Under the pieces are notes generated by a model. It ran no database searches and was not told the DNA's origin. It saw nothing but the letters and a program-made list of their open reading frames with translations. From Toxonevra muliebris (Eukaryota; Arthropoda; Insecta; Diptera; Pallopteridae): DNA of 64,000 bases. Of this stretch, positions 50,401 to 63,029 are shown piece by piece (positions within the stretch are counted from its first letter, which is position 1; each line of letters starts with the position of its first letter). Both the position numbers and the translations under genes were made by a program. The DNA lies in assembly GCA_963691655.1 (NCBI GenBank), contig OY829329.1:62924852-62988851 (forward strand), given 5' to 3'.

Positions 50401-53400
50401 ACTATAGACAATTGGAAAAATAGCACCCAAATATATAATAACAATGCATAACCAGACAGGCCATTGAAATGGGCCCATTATAGCGCGATACCTGTAAAAG
50501 CAATAAAAAAAAAAAAAATTATTAAGCGCTTATGTAATTGTTACGAGAAATAGTTATAAATTACTTTGGTAAAGCCTTTGAAGCGAGAGTTATGAAAACA
50601 GCACAATCTTTTGAATGTCCCACCGACATATCGGTATCACGTATACGCTCTTCTGTAATATATACTCCAGCCATACCTATGTCGGCATATCGCTTAACTA
50701 TTTGCGATTGTATATCATCAATAACGCTATAGAAAAAAAAAATGGTAATGTATCAAACAATTTCATAATCCCCCTTAAACTTACCTTCTAGAATTTGGCA
50801 TTCTGGTGGGTTCAATTATATCAATTGAGAAATTCAAACGCTTGGCAATCATATTCATCATACGATATTCTATACCTTCCCAGCGAGTACTAATTATACC
50901 ACCGGTACTCAAAGATTTTATGCGGAATATAAAGGGCGGTTGATTAGCAGCTAATACCTGAAAACGATGACCAGCAAAACCATTTTGAAATTTAGTTGGA
51001 AAAAGATCTATATGGGGCCGTGATAATGCTCCCCGTATCCAGCTTGTTAAAACAATGGGTGTATTAGAACCCAAACCATCGGCATAGAGTTTGTGGGTGT
51101 AAAGCACGTATGGGCGTTCCTAAATATTAGGAGTTGAAGTATGAACGAAATATGAAAAGAGCTGTTACATATAAGTTTGTATAAATATTTTTTTGGTAAT
51201 TTATTTACCCTCAATAAATCCGAACTGAGTGATTCACCAATAACTAATAGATTTACTATATTTGAAGATGTTTCCGATGATAAGAAATCTCTCAATTTCC
51301 ATTGTGATGAACGTGCTATTAGCACAACGCGACTTTCAACTTGTGGTCCTAAGATTTTACGTGTCATTAACGGATCCGAAAGGAATAGTATATAACTTTT
51401 ACAATTAATATCGGCATGTTGTTGAAAATTATGATTAACCGCTTCATAGTGTTCATTGATTTCACCATGATAGAAAGTAATCGGAAAGGTCTGAAAAATT
51501 AAAAGAAAATATAATCTCTCAATTATGATCAGGGAGCGGAAAAAAAGCAAAATAAAATTTTTTATCTACAGTTATAGTGCGGGCACACGAATGAGAATTT
51601 TAGGCAAATTTAGCACTTCGTTAAAATGCGTCTGAAATGAAGAATTTCGCCATATAAAAACTGTTAACTGAAATTCCGAATTTCAACGAAATTAATTTAA
51701 AATTCCGAAAGTAATTCAGCAACGCTCAAACACATGGTTGTAAAAAACAGAGAAAATATAAGATGTATTAAATTTGTTAGACATTTTGCAATTTTATTTC
51801 ATAATAGCTGCTCTTGTAATATTTATTAACAAAAGCAAAAGTGAAAAAATAGAATGATGAAACCGGAGAGCAACTCATTGCTATTCCTCCAATTATCCAT
51901 AATTGGTATGCAAATTTTTGCTATCCAAATCCATTTGAAAGGCCACATTTTTATTTATTTTAATTTTTACAAGACGTGAAACTTATAATCTGTCAAAAAC
52001 GAAATTCGATTCTGAATGAAATTCCTTTTTTGTCGTGTGTCCACCTAAATTTGAAACTCATAAGTTCAACGAAATTCAGTCTAGTGTTTATGAGAAAGAA
52101 AAAAATAAAAATAAAAAAAAAGTTTGAAAAATTGGTGAATACTATAGATTATAAATTTTATTTTGCCTTTTTTCCGCTCCCTGATTATGACTTAAATTTA
52201 ATCCTGAAAACACCGTTATTTCAATGGTGCGAAAATCGGATTCAGTATTAGTTTTGTTTAGGTAAGATTTCAGTAGACATTTACTGACTATATTAAAATC
52301 TACGTATAGGATTTTTTCAATTGAGAAAATGCTGAATTGATTTCAGAATTTACCCGAGATATTTTTCATAGTGTTGTTGTTTTTTTTTATTTTTCTCGGG
52401 ATTCACAGTGGTGCAGATAACGAGATTATACCAAATTTTCTCAGAAATATCAATTTTTTTCTATAGCTTTCATAAAGGTTCTGGTTGGTGACGAATTTAA
52501 CGAATTGCAGGAATTATGATTAGGAGGCTAATAGGGAACTCAAGTTTTCGTACAAATATAAAATTTCCACTGGTATCCATGAAGGTTTAAATTGGCTATT
52601 TCTCCATGAGTTTCAGACTAGAGCTCGACAGGGATGAATGAATTGATGGATGATGAGTGAAACCCAATTTTTCCATATATGTCAGTTTATTCTTTTAGAG
52701 GTCATGAGATTGAATGCCTTTTTAAAAATATTGAGGTTTCCCGATATTTCTTTAACGTTTCCGGTTTAGAGCTTGACAGGGCTATATGAAAATTTTAGTT
52801 TATGCTTTAAATTATCATGGGGTTTGAAAATGCCTCTTTTTTCAGAGGTTCTAATCATAACCGTTTTTTATAAATAATAATTTTTTTCTGTTGTGCTCTT
52901 TAAGGTTTAGATCAGCTGTTTTACAATATGCATTTTCCAGAGAGGTAGAATTTTCTTCTGTGAGTTCGAAAGCTGAGTCCTATTACGAGCGCCGATATAA
53001 CTTTTCGTTATCACTGAAGTTAAGTGATGATGTATATTTTCTTTTTAAACAGGAGTGAGGTTCAAGCTTTTGTAGAATTTCTACTCTCGTAAGATTGAAA
53101 TTTCATGCACAGAGTGAACACCGTATTGAAAAATAAACCCGTTTCAGACTTTGAGACTACTACTGCTTCAAGTTATTAACATAGTTTTTACTTTTAGATA
53201 ACGAAATAACGGTGTTTCCGATAAAATCTTTGTCATTTTTTTATTCCTTGTTAGCTTTTTTAATATATTCTTCTTTATTTTTATTATAGAACATGATTAA
53301 ACTCACTTTAAATAGATTCTCCAATATCATGCCATCCGATTTCTCCACAAAACTATCATAATAAATTACCGGAGGACATTTAGCCAAATATTCTATAGCG

Positions 53401-53750
53401 ATTTTATTCACAAGCTGTACTAATGAATTAGTCTGGCCAAAATTTAACGAGTCTAAATGAAATTTTGCCGACAGAACTTCAGCGTGTGGTTTTGGTTTAC
53501 CTCGAAATAATGGATCTACACGACGTTTAAAACGATTTTCATTTGTTGTATTTACATTTTTATCACTGTTATCACAATTGCGATAGATTTGCTCATTTAA
53601 ATTAAAACGTTTTATAAAACTATTGCTAATACAATTCGTAGCTTGAGGTTCTTCTTCCAGATTAAATGCCTTTATAGAGTTTACTTCTATAATTAAAAAG
53701 TAAATGTTTAAAAATACTATTAAACTTCGGTTATGGTGATACCACCACAT
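47494..53750 (-). CDS. Ir21a: Ionotropic receptor 21a (cool/thermo-sensing IR)
   Basis: Divergent ionotropic glutamate receptor-like channel subunit; in Drosophila IR21a acts with IR25a and IR93a in cool sensing. Seven minus-strand exons: 53307-53750, 51209-51490, 50785-51119, 50565-50726, 50109-50491, 49575-49767, 47494-48598; 967 residues. The start at 53750 is chosen because it begins a signal peptide (MWWYHHNRSLIVFLNIYFLI). S1 half-domain in exon 3 (RFQVLAANQPPFIF); TM1 WPVWLCIVIIYLGAIFPIV and pore in exon 5; TM2 ends CYTGSIIAFVTLPAF, replacing the iGluR motif SYTANLAAF. S2 includes GWETWFQNSTH and EEGIGNVTQSFFWNYAF; TM3 is GMFLLMGIGYLLGAIALVSE (692-711). A Ser/Glu-rich cytoplasmic tail of about 250 residues follows. 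Identity as Ir21a rests on remembered family sequence and on the neighbouring Cda5-like gene; membership of the IR family is certain. Confidence 0.88.
49100..49540. repeat. Degenerate short repeat (CTGCTTCTAACTAC-like) in Ir21a intron
   Basis: The last Ir21a intron contains many imperfect copies of GACTGCTTCTAACTRCCTC spaced irregularly over about 440 bases. No coding sense. Confidence 0.65.
51491..53306 (-). other. Ir21a: Ir21a intron 1, non-coding
   Basis: 1.8-kb intron. Loosely repeated segments with AGAGCTYGACAGGG occur near 52620 and 52760, suggesting an old duplication. No exon or nested gene seen. Confidence 0.4.
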
Positions 53751-55885
53751 TTTCAGCACAGTTCTTTCACAATCGAAAGTGTTAACTCGAACGTTACTTT
53801 CACTAATGAATCGTTTTGTATTGTGATTTTGATTTTTATCAGTATTCGAAACTATTATTGAGTTTTCCAATTTAGCTTGAAGTATGATATTTATGAGGCA
53901 GGCGTTGGTAGTGTGGCCAAAACACGCCATAGGTCATCACCTTAAAATATTTTCATACTGGATATTGTTTATGATTTTTTATTGTTATTATTATTCGATT
54001 TGCAGGGAAACACCTGCATTTAATTGAGATGTTCACAGTTTTGTTCAATGTGAAATATACACTTCTACATATTTATATTTACTTTCATAAAAACCCAGTA
54101 GAAAATTAAATGATACGTTTGGTTTGAAAATATATAATAACTATAGTTCAGGTCTTTTTTATTTATGTGCACATATCTAAATTCTGAACTGAATTAATTT
54201 TTTAATTCCAAACACAGCGGAAAGCCGAGACACGTCAACCTAATTTTCGACCGTAGAATCCGATGGTAAGTATATTTGGTTTTTCCTCCGCGGGTCATGT
54301 TGGAAATATATTTTTAAATCCAAATTTGTCCATTTTTGGGCTCCTTTTTTTTGTTGTTTTAAACTTTTTTTGTTAAATAAATTATAAATGCCTAAAAATG
54401 AACCGTCGTCATTGCTAGAGTTGAGTTTAAGTTAATATTTCAAAATAGATTTCAGAGTCTTTCTCTTAAAAAATTAATAAAATTTTACAAAACAAACTAT
54501 AAAAAGTTAACAAATTTGAATCAAAAATATCTCAGGTACGTGACTTCAATAATATATACTTTTTTGCTGTGTTTTTGGCGTTTCTACAGTGTAATTTAAT
54601 TCCAGGTGAAGGAGACCTGAACTATTTCCTAATTCCTAGTTTGATTATTGGTTTTTCAGTTTATAACAGAGTTATAAGTGAAGCAGGACTCAAATATTTT
54701 TTAATTCAGTCTAAAACTCAAGTCTATTGTAAGGAAATATTGAAAAATCTGAAAAAAGAAAACCTGAAAACCTAAGTTAATTATTTACTTTACTCATATG
54801 TTGAGGCCTGACTAAGAGATCCAATAAAGCAATTACTTCCCGTCTAGAAATCGAATCTAATGCAGCTGCAACTCCAGTCTAGACCTCTATGAGTAGACCA
54901 TCGAGGTGACAACTGAATAAGTGAGCATGAAAATATTTTTTACTTCATACCGAAATTCAGCTCCGATTAAGGGAACTAGTTTGGGAGTGTAACCGATTTT
55001 TCTACTGGGTAACAGTATATATGTGTGTTTGTATATCATTGTTGTGAACTCATTAATATACGCAGAATTTTTATTTGAACTTGATTTGATTTTGAAAATT
55101 ATTAAGTTCCGTGTCTATAAACCTACATATATAGGAATGTGGGTTAATATGTTCCATATTGAGCTTGTAATTATAATAAAAGTATCCATTCATTGCATGA
55201 CTTAAGTAATTTTGAATTGATGATTCTTCTCGCTGTCTTTGTTCTTCTTTTCCAACATTTCACTGATTTCTAGGTCATATAAATGTTCCCATGTCATTTT
55301 ATGATATCCACGCTTCTGCTTCCTTGCATGTTCAACTCCAGGTTACGCAAAATGTAACCAATCTATTTCGGTTTGAGGCATTTAATCTTGAGGACATATT
55401 GACTTCAAATTTGTTCAAGAATTCAGTCCATTTCTACCTGGTTTGTGGAAGATTTTGAGAATTACAGAGCGCAGTTTTTCACAGCTTGTGATTAATTTCG
55501 TATATCTGGAGACTTCTGGACACTCTGGGAATGATGTTTGGCCCCACTCAAACGTGGGATCAATAATTAAAAATACTATTAATAAATTAAAAGAACGCCT
55601 TCTTTCTTCTTCGCATAATCGAGTTAAATCTTATCTTAATGAAAACTTTTCGACAATATTCTTCGGGAGCCTGAGCTTGGTTCTGCAATGACAGAATCAT
55701 CACAAAACAATTAGCCAAGATTTAGAAGGGCATACCAATACAAATCTTTTAGCAGTAAATCATGGGTAAGGCAGACAAAGCATCACTATCACTCCTCCCT
55801 TCGATATCTACATATACCCGAGACGTATCTGCCTAGTGCAGATGAGTCCAAATAAAGTATCGAGACAGTATAAATTATCCCTCTA
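53751..55885. other. Upstream of Ir21a, no gene confirmed
   Basis: Spacer between Ir21a and the LINE fragment, expected to hold the Ir21a promoter. A strong splice-donor pattern (GAATCCGATG|GTAAGTAT, about 54255-54270) after an AACACAG acceptor-like site looks like an exon, but no continuing coding exon was found. Confidence 0.35.
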
Positions 55886-55889
55886 TCCC

Positions 55890-57310
55890 CCTATACATAT
55901 AACCGTATACTTGTAAACGAATGCTTGGAAAAAAGTGAGGTCTAAGTCCACAAGTGGCACTGTGGTCATACACATCAATAATAAGGCCAATCCTGACGTA
56001 TGCATCAGTAGTATGGTGGCGTGCCATGAGGAAGGGATATAACCAAATTAAACTAGGTAGAGTTCGAAGGTCAGCATGCATAGGCATTACAGGTGCTATC
56101 CGCTCATGCCCGACGGAGGCCCTAAACGTGCTAGTACACTTGCTTCCTATGGAACTCTACACCAAAGCCTCCGCAGCCTCAAGTGCAGTCAGACTCAGAA
56201 AAATAGGGTCCTGGACGGTCAAAAACTACGGACACAGCAGAATTCTATCACAAGTACCGATTATACCAAACCAATATAGAACTGACTACATGATACCCAA
56301 ATTAAACTTCAATAAATGCTTTAACACCGTGTTTCCAACAAGAGCAGATTGGAGAAGGAAACGTGTGAGAGCTGGTCTCGAGATAGAACTCTACACCGAT
56401 GGGTCAAAGATGGACTGCGGGGCCGGTGCGGGAGTCTACTCAGAACACCTAAGTATTTCTGAATGTTTTAGACTCCCGAATGAAGCCAGTGTTTTCCAGG
56501 CCGAACTTCTGGCGACCAGAGAAGCCTGCGAAGCACTGATCAAAATCCAAAGAGAGAGCTAAAGTAGCCATCTTCACAGACAGCCAAGCGGCAAGGCTCA
56601 AGCATAATATCTTCTAGATTAGTGAACCAATGCAGGGAATTACTCTCCACCCTAAGTCACAGGCTGGACATTGGCTTTATTTGGGTTCCTGGTCACAGGA
56701 ACATCGAAGGCAATGAAAATGCCGATGAATTAGCGAAGCGAGGTTCAGCTCTGGATTTAATTTAGGGGCAGTCTGCAGCAATTCCCCTGAGTAAAATCAA
56801 GGCTGATATACTCTCTTACTTTCTCACCCTTGCATATAGCAAGTGGAAAAGCCTTTCCACATGCGGCGTAACCAGGAAAACATGGCCAAAATTCAACTAT
56901 AGCAGAACCAGGGACCTTCTTTGTCACACCCGGTCTGATGTAGCCAGACTGACTGCAGTACTGACGGGGCATTGGGCAAGAGGGAACCATGCGGTCAGAC
57001 TCCGCACCCCACACAACACACACTGCAGAAGCTGCAACAACCTTGAAGAAAGAAAGACTCTAACCCACTTTCTCTGTCATTGCCCGGCTCTTGCTAGAAC
57101 CAGATTAAAACTATTTCAGGAACCTTTTTTAGACGACAGAACCAAGATCTCCAAACTCGAAATTGGAAAACTCCTCTAATTTCTCAATCTCACGAATTGG
57201 CTCTGGATAACAAAGTGCAAACACCCTTTCACAAATGAGGTTGTGGTATGATGAGGCTTATCATCCATACCACAATTTACCGGATATTCAGCCTTTATCA
57301 TACCTAAATG
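55890..57310 (+). mobile_element. 5'-truncated non-LTR retrotransposon (jockey/LOA/I-type) with RNase H
   Basis: C-terminal end of a LINE ORF2. It opens with the reverse-transcriptase tail: LGKK, a stop where Trp is usual, then GLSPQVALWSYTSIIRPILT, VVWWRAM and ACIGITGA. It continues with a ribonuclease H domain: LYTDGSK near 56391, VFQAELLA near 56490, a TDSQAA block near 56575, VPGHRNIEGNENADELAKRG near 56690. A final Cys/His knuckle (HCRSCNNLEEERL, then THFLCHCPAL) lies near 57020-57085. At least one in-frame stop and two frameshifts inactivate it. Near the 3' end, 57240-57275 can fold into a hairpin (TTGTGGTATG pairs with CATACCACAA). The missing 5' part is typical of LINE insertion. Superfamily is firm, clade is a guess. 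Confidence 0.85.
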
Positions 57311-59115
57311 ATTTTTGGAAAATAGGTGATTTTTACTGTTTACGAAAAATCGAACATCAGAGCGAAATGGGATAAATAATATAACATAGGTAGAACTGAA
57401 TGAACCTGAATCCTTTACTCTCGTTTAGTTTGTATTAACAGTTACAGCTCTCTCTTTCTCTCTCTCTTTCTTTTTCACTGTAGAAGTCTTTAGTCTTTAT
57501 TATTCAGTGTGAAATTTATAGAAACAATATCTTTCAGCTATATAGAAAATCAAAAATTTATTTTTCACATAAAAATGGCAATCATTTTTGACAGCTTTCG
57601 TTTTCTAATACCGTTATATATGCTCATCGACATAGAAAGCTGCAATCTACGAAACCCATATTGTGGTTTGGATGATGGACGTAAGATGGCGCCACTATTA
57701 CCGTCCAAAGTGGTGGGACCATATATGTCAGCATGGGCAGGGAAGGGTTAATATAATCAACTTATCCTTTTGAAAATAAAACTACATAAATATTTAATTT
57801 ATTTATTTAGTTTTCTCTTTATTATTATTATCATCATATATTTTTATTTCGATTAACACGCATTTAGCACAAAATATTTATTGAATTCACTCGTTTTTTG
57901 TTGCTTCATAGTTTTGAATTTTAACTAATTTATAATAAATTTTTGTTGTATTTAAAACTAATTTTGCGAAAAAATTTCAACTTTCTGCATTGCGAAAACA
58001 GCAGAAAAAAATATAATACAATATAAAATTTTAATTATTTTGTTAATACTTTCGATATGTCAACAGTTTGTTTTGTTTAGAAATTACACGTCTACATAGT
58101 TGAATTTAATCCTTTTTTTTTTTTTTTTTTTAATTTTAACAATTAAAATAGTAAAAATTAACTAAAAATAGATTTTATTTTAATATATGTATATTGGTTT
58201 TTTTTTTTCAATTATCAAATATCAAGTTATGCAAAAATGTAAGTTAGTAATTATTTTGTATATTCTCTTTTTCTCTTTTTGATTTTTATACATATTTATT
58301 TTATTTCTTATATTTTTTATATTTAAAAACAAAGCGGCTAAGTATTGGCAATCATTTTTAACTATTCCTGTTTTTACCTTTTATGTTTTTTTGTTTGTTT
58401 TATTTATAATTTATCTTCTTCGCTCTTTAATGTTGTAGTTATTTTGTTTTTGCATTTAAGTGACTTACTATTTTTTGTATTATTATTAAGTGTCATTAAG
58501 AGTATTATTTGTTTTTTATTTTGCTTTTAACAACTACTTATATACTTAGTTTACATTTATTTATTTAATTTTTTTTTTTTACTTATGACAATAGTGTTTT
58601 TTTTTTTTAAATTACCCTTTTTTAGTATACACTCTAGGACTTCCATTTTAAAAAATGCTTACACATTTAATAGTAATACTAAGTCATTTATATAATTAGT
58701 TATATATAAATTTAAAAAGTAACTTTTGTTTTTTATTTAATTGAGTACATATATGAAATTGCTTTAAAATATTATTCGTATTTGTATGCATGTATGAAAA
58801 ACAAAAATGTAGTGAATTTTCTTATATATTTATGCGTAAATGTGGATAAATTAAATAAGAAGTGATATTTTATTTATGCTGATGATGAAAGTAATTATGG
58901 AAAATAATTGCAAAATATAACAAAAAATTAAAATTAAAAAAATTGGAAGTCATTATTAAAGGATTTTAAGAGTAATTTCAGTAAGTACACATGAATAGGT
59001 GAAGATAAATGACACATAGCTTCATAAATAGTTATTGTCCTCTCAATTCAGTTAATCAATTTCTCAAACTGAAAAATAAACTTCTCCAAAAGAAAATAAT
59101 ACTCTAAATTATGTA
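57311..59115. other. AT-rich non-coding DNA with possible piggyBac-like end
   Basis: No gene seen. On the minus strand, sequence starting at the TTAA at 57748-57751 reads TTAACCCTTCCCTGCCCATG, then GACATATATGGTCCCACC, resembling ends of insect piggyBac-like elements. The matching other end was not found. The remainder is very AT-rich with long T runs. Confidence 0.4.
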
Positions 59116-59123
59116 CTTATTAT

Positions 59124-59392
59124 CAGTGTAGCCAACTTTTGTTTTTCAAAATCCGCTAAAATTAAGATTAAAACGGATATTTTCTTTAAAAAGCGTTAAA
59201 TTTTTTTCCTTTTAAAAGTGCGAGAAAACTCAATACAATCAATCTGATACTTCTAGTCAATGAAAATTTCTTCGACTTTTCGAAGATATTTTAAATTGAA
59301 AAAACGTACTGAGAGCTAAATCACTTTTTTCCGCGTTTTAATTTTCAAAAAACACTAAAATCAGCGGGAAAAGCGCTGAGTTGGCCACACTG
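59124..59392. mobile_element. hAT-type MITE, 269 bp, with target duplication
   Basis: The left end CAGTGTAGCCAACTT and the right end (complement CAGTGTGGCCAACTC) are inverted repeats. Flanks CTTATTAT (59116-59123) and GTTATTAT (59393-59400) match at seven of eight bases, as expected for an 8-bp hAT target-site duplication. The interior is A/T-rich without a frame. Confidence 0.75.
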
Positions 59393-60335
59393 GTTATTAT
59401 ACTTGGGTTTGAACGTCAAGAGAATGTTGGCTTCGCTACACACTCTCAATTGTGTAGTTATTGTTCTTGCTTGCCACTTTATATTCAGTACAAAGAATGC
59501 AAAATTTACTCAATATTCGTAGAAGAAATCTGAAGTTTTTGTGAAGTTAGGTATTTATGAAGTTAAGCACGTCTGTTTAGTTTCTACATTTAAAAAACAT
59601 TATTAAGTACAGTAATAATAGGAAAATATGAATATTTTTTTATTTAGATGTATAATAAAGAAAGTACGAGAGCCCTATAGCCCGTCATGGACACAAAAAA
59701 GAGAGTAAAAGCATTAAATAAGTATGAATGAATAAAATTTTGTTTGAAATTAAAATACCTATTTTTTAAACAAATATTTTTAAAAAGGAAAACTATTTAT
59801 TTCATCAAAAGAAAACGAAATTCAAAATAAAAGTTATAAAATATTTAGATGACAATCTGGTAGAAGAAAATTCGGAGTGTGATACGAAACAGTATATGAT
59901 ATGAAAATGAAATTTTAATAGAATATATAAATATATGAAGAAAGTTTAGTAGGTATGGTTAAATTTCAAAAGCATTAATATTTGTGAATATGCATATAGA
60001 ATAAATATCATACTGTGGGAAAGAAAAGCACGACTTGTTCTTAATAGTGTATTTGATTTCGTGTATTGCGAGAAAGTAAAACACGATGCGCTCTCAATTT
60101 CGGCTTCCTTTTTAAAACACATAGAGAATAAAACTTTCTCAATATTAAGCAAATCTTTTCATTTTCTCAGCTTCAATTAAGTTTAAGCCATATATAGTAA
60201 AATAAATGCGCAGAAAAAATATCAGTTTAGTTGAAACGAATTATGAATATTATAAAAACAATTTGGAATGACTCAAAAATTTATGGTAGAAAGATGTGAA
60301 TTCTGTAAAAAATAGAAAAATGAATTCCAATACAT

Positions 60336-60584
60336 ATCGCTCATTTACTAAAAGGCTGTCATAAGTCAAAAAACACGATTTTTGAGTTAATGATGCAGAA
60401 TTATTCATCATGTCACGCTTCATATTGTGCAAAAATTTCATATTAATATCTTGTATACTCAGCGCGTGAGAACTATAAGATTTCTTCTTTTTTCTGCAAA
60501 GTGGCAGTTAATTGAAAACTTTAAATGCGTTTTCTGCAAAATCGCGTTTTTTGAGTTATGACAGTCTTTTAGTAAATGAGCGAT
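60336..60584. mobile_element. MITE, 249 bp, with about 48-bp terminal inverted repeats
   Basis: 60336-60383 and 60537-60584 are inverted repeats with few mismatches; both contain ATCGCTCATTTACTAAAAG and CTGTCATAA. The interior (about 150 bases) has no coding capacity. No clear target duplication was found, so the superfamily is open. Confidence 0.8.
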
Positions 60585-61460
60585 GTATAAACAAATAGTT
60601 GCGAATGCAAGCAATCATTATCGAAATTTGGGAAGAATGTTTGTAAATTCGCTGCGAGTACAAAAAATCGTTCTTTAAATGTATTAAAATGGAATTGAAA
60701 ATGTAAAAAAAATTTACTACAACACTGTAAAAAAATTAAAAAAAAAAATCGCATAAAACAAAAAAAAAAAATGTGTTTTTGTTATAATAAATTTATCACA
60801 AATTATATTTATATACGTATACTTTAAATTTTCCTTTTTAATATTAAAATGATTTCAACTTTTTACAAAAAACAAGAAAAAAAAAATTCGCTTATGCTTT
60901 CGTTCAAGTCAAAAACATTTAAAATTAATACTAATATTGCGCGCAAATGTGGCCATATTCAAAGAAGAAAAAAAAAAAACTGAAAAATAAAACTAATTAA
61001 ATTTAAAATTATCATATAACATAATAATAACAATTTCGACATAACCAAAAAAGAAAAACAATAATAAATAATTAAGTTATAATAATCAAATGAATAAAAA
61101 AATATCTCCAATTTAAATTTTTAAAGAATTTTCTAGCTTATATTTTGTTTTTAAATTTTGTGGGTTTTTTTTTAATTTTCATTTTTAAACGAGTGAATTT
61201 TTCATATTTTGTGCCATTTTATTTTGACATTTGAGCGCGTAGCGTACATTAACAATTTTCTTTTAAATGTGTACGAGTGTGTGTTTAATGGACATAGAGT
61301 GTGTCCATCAAAAAAAATAAAAATTTATAAAAATTTGCAGTCGTTTTGTGGCCAATAAAAAATCTTTTTTTTTTTTTGTAAAAAAAAATATAAACTAATT
61401 TTTTTGTTGATTTTTTTTTTATTGTATTGAAATTCGTTTTGTTCGCTCCTGCAGTATAAT
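60585..61460. other. 3' flank of chitin deacetylase gene
   Basis: AT-rich DNA downstream of the deacetylase stop codon on the minus strand, probably including its 3' UTR. Several possible AATAAA signals exist; none can be singled out. Confidence 0.4.
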
Positions 61461-63029
61461 TTACGCCGCTGTTGATTCTTCAATGTCATTATCAACGCGT
61501 GATGAACGGATGCCACTCTTGCCGGTCCATGGATAGATATCAGGACAGGGCTGACATGTTTTCATATATCTTACACCAGATTTATGCCAGAGATTGCAAA
61601 CTTTAGGGTGATTGCAACGTTTTGGACGATCCTGAAATGGAATAGTTGGAAATGAGAATATTATATTTTTAATTTATCTCAAAAGTTTGAGAGAATTTGA
61701 AGAATATCGATTAATTTATTGCGGCATCTACTGCACGAGGCAAAAAACATGATGTTAAAGATGGAACTCGTTAACTTGAGTTTACGTGCGACTACAGCAA
61801 CTGCGGCATTTGCGGTTTATGCGTACTGTGAAAAGCAATTCCAATGCATGCGTTTTTCTGCGGCATTTTCATAAGCTGATTTCTCTCATTTTGATTTGTT
61901 TTTAATAAATTATATTTAATAAATTATATTAATTTATATCTCCTCCAGAATATATCTTCTTTCCTTTTATATTTTTTTTTTCGCACAAAATGTAAACAAC
62001 TTTCTGGCATTAAAAAGTTGCCCAATTTTTTTTTGTGTGTTTTAATGAAGTTCCACCTTAAGCCGTTCAAAGATATACAAAACAGCTCAGATTTCAAAGA
62101 GCTGATATTTGCTGTGCTTTCAGAGAGAATTTCAATTATTATGCCCTACAGAGTGATAGCTATTGGATTCCATTCTATTTTGAAAACAAAACAGCTCTGA
62201 AATTTAGTTTCGAATGAATTGAGTGAGAAAATGCTCTAAATTGTTGTTATTTTCCTTTCAACTCGTTTGAAACGAACTTAAAAAATATCTATTTATGTTT
62301 TAGAGAAAAAAATACTCACCGAATAATCACACTGGAATGGCTGGAATGAATTAATCCTCGATATTGGTGTTGGATCGCGCACCCATTGCAACATTTGCCA
62401 ATTGGTTGTAATCCAAACGTCAGGCATAGAATTTATAGCATCCATAAATTTAATGAAACCCTCTTTGTGATGAGGCTGGGTAAACCAAGCAGCATGATAG
62501 AACAAACCGAAAGGTGCTCTAAATAAAAAAATAATAACCAAAATTATTAGTTCGATTATAATTACTTATAATAATTTCAATAATTGCATACCTATTTGTT
62601 GTGTAATGCCTTTCGAAATTCTTCATTATCATTTTATAGACACCATCTGATTCACCTGGATTCGAGCATGCATCACCCATCGAACAACGTCCACCGTTCA
62701 AATCTTGCCACATTACCATTGGCACTTGCCATACACCCGGATAACTTCTGGTCGGACATGGTGGTATCATACAATCGTGGAATATCTTATAATCAAGTGT
62801 ATATGGCCAAGATGGTGGGCGATTTTCATAGACAGGCATCGATGAATCATATGTGAAATTGGAATCGTATAACATTTTGTACATTTTATTCCCGCCTACC
62901 GATAAGAATGGGGCACGCATGCCACGGACATCGCTTAATTTGACACCGCCATAGGCTGAGAGAATTTCACGTTGTCCCGCAACTTCTCGGGTCCATTTCT
63001 TTTGCGAGAATTGCTCACCGAAACTGTGA
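61461..63029 (-). CDS. Cda5: Chitin deacetylase-like protein, last three exons
   Basis: Carbohydrate esterase family 4 (NodB-like) protein of the insect chitin-deacetylase group, secreted and thought to modify chitin in cuticle or matrix. Visible minus-strand exons: 62592-63029, 62320-62518, 61461-61631 (TAA); 269 residues of the C-terminus. The first begins inside the HSxSH-type metal motif (second His in SHSFGEQFSQKKW). GMRAPFLSVGGNKMY is the RxP-type motif, and MVMWQDLNGGRCSMGDAC and WITTNWQMLQWVRDP are characteristic of this group. The last exon is Cys-rich (RCNHPKVCNLWH, MKTCQPCPDIYPW). Phases agree (2, 2 to A, 0). Upstream exons lie beyond the window; the intron 63030 onward holds a mariner relic. 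Assignment to Cda5 is based on sequence memory and on adjacency to Ir21a, as in Drosophila. Confidence 0.85.

Noticed and set aside
47494..53750. Assignment of the receptor as Ir93a
   Set aside because: The remembered end of IR93a has a different TM3 and a very short tail; the TLADTEGMFLL-type segment and the neighbouring Cda5-like gene fit Ir21a.
57509..57751. 80-residue plus-strand frame
   Set aside because: Its last third is the complement of a piggyBac-like terminus and the rest is unremarkable AT-rich sequence.
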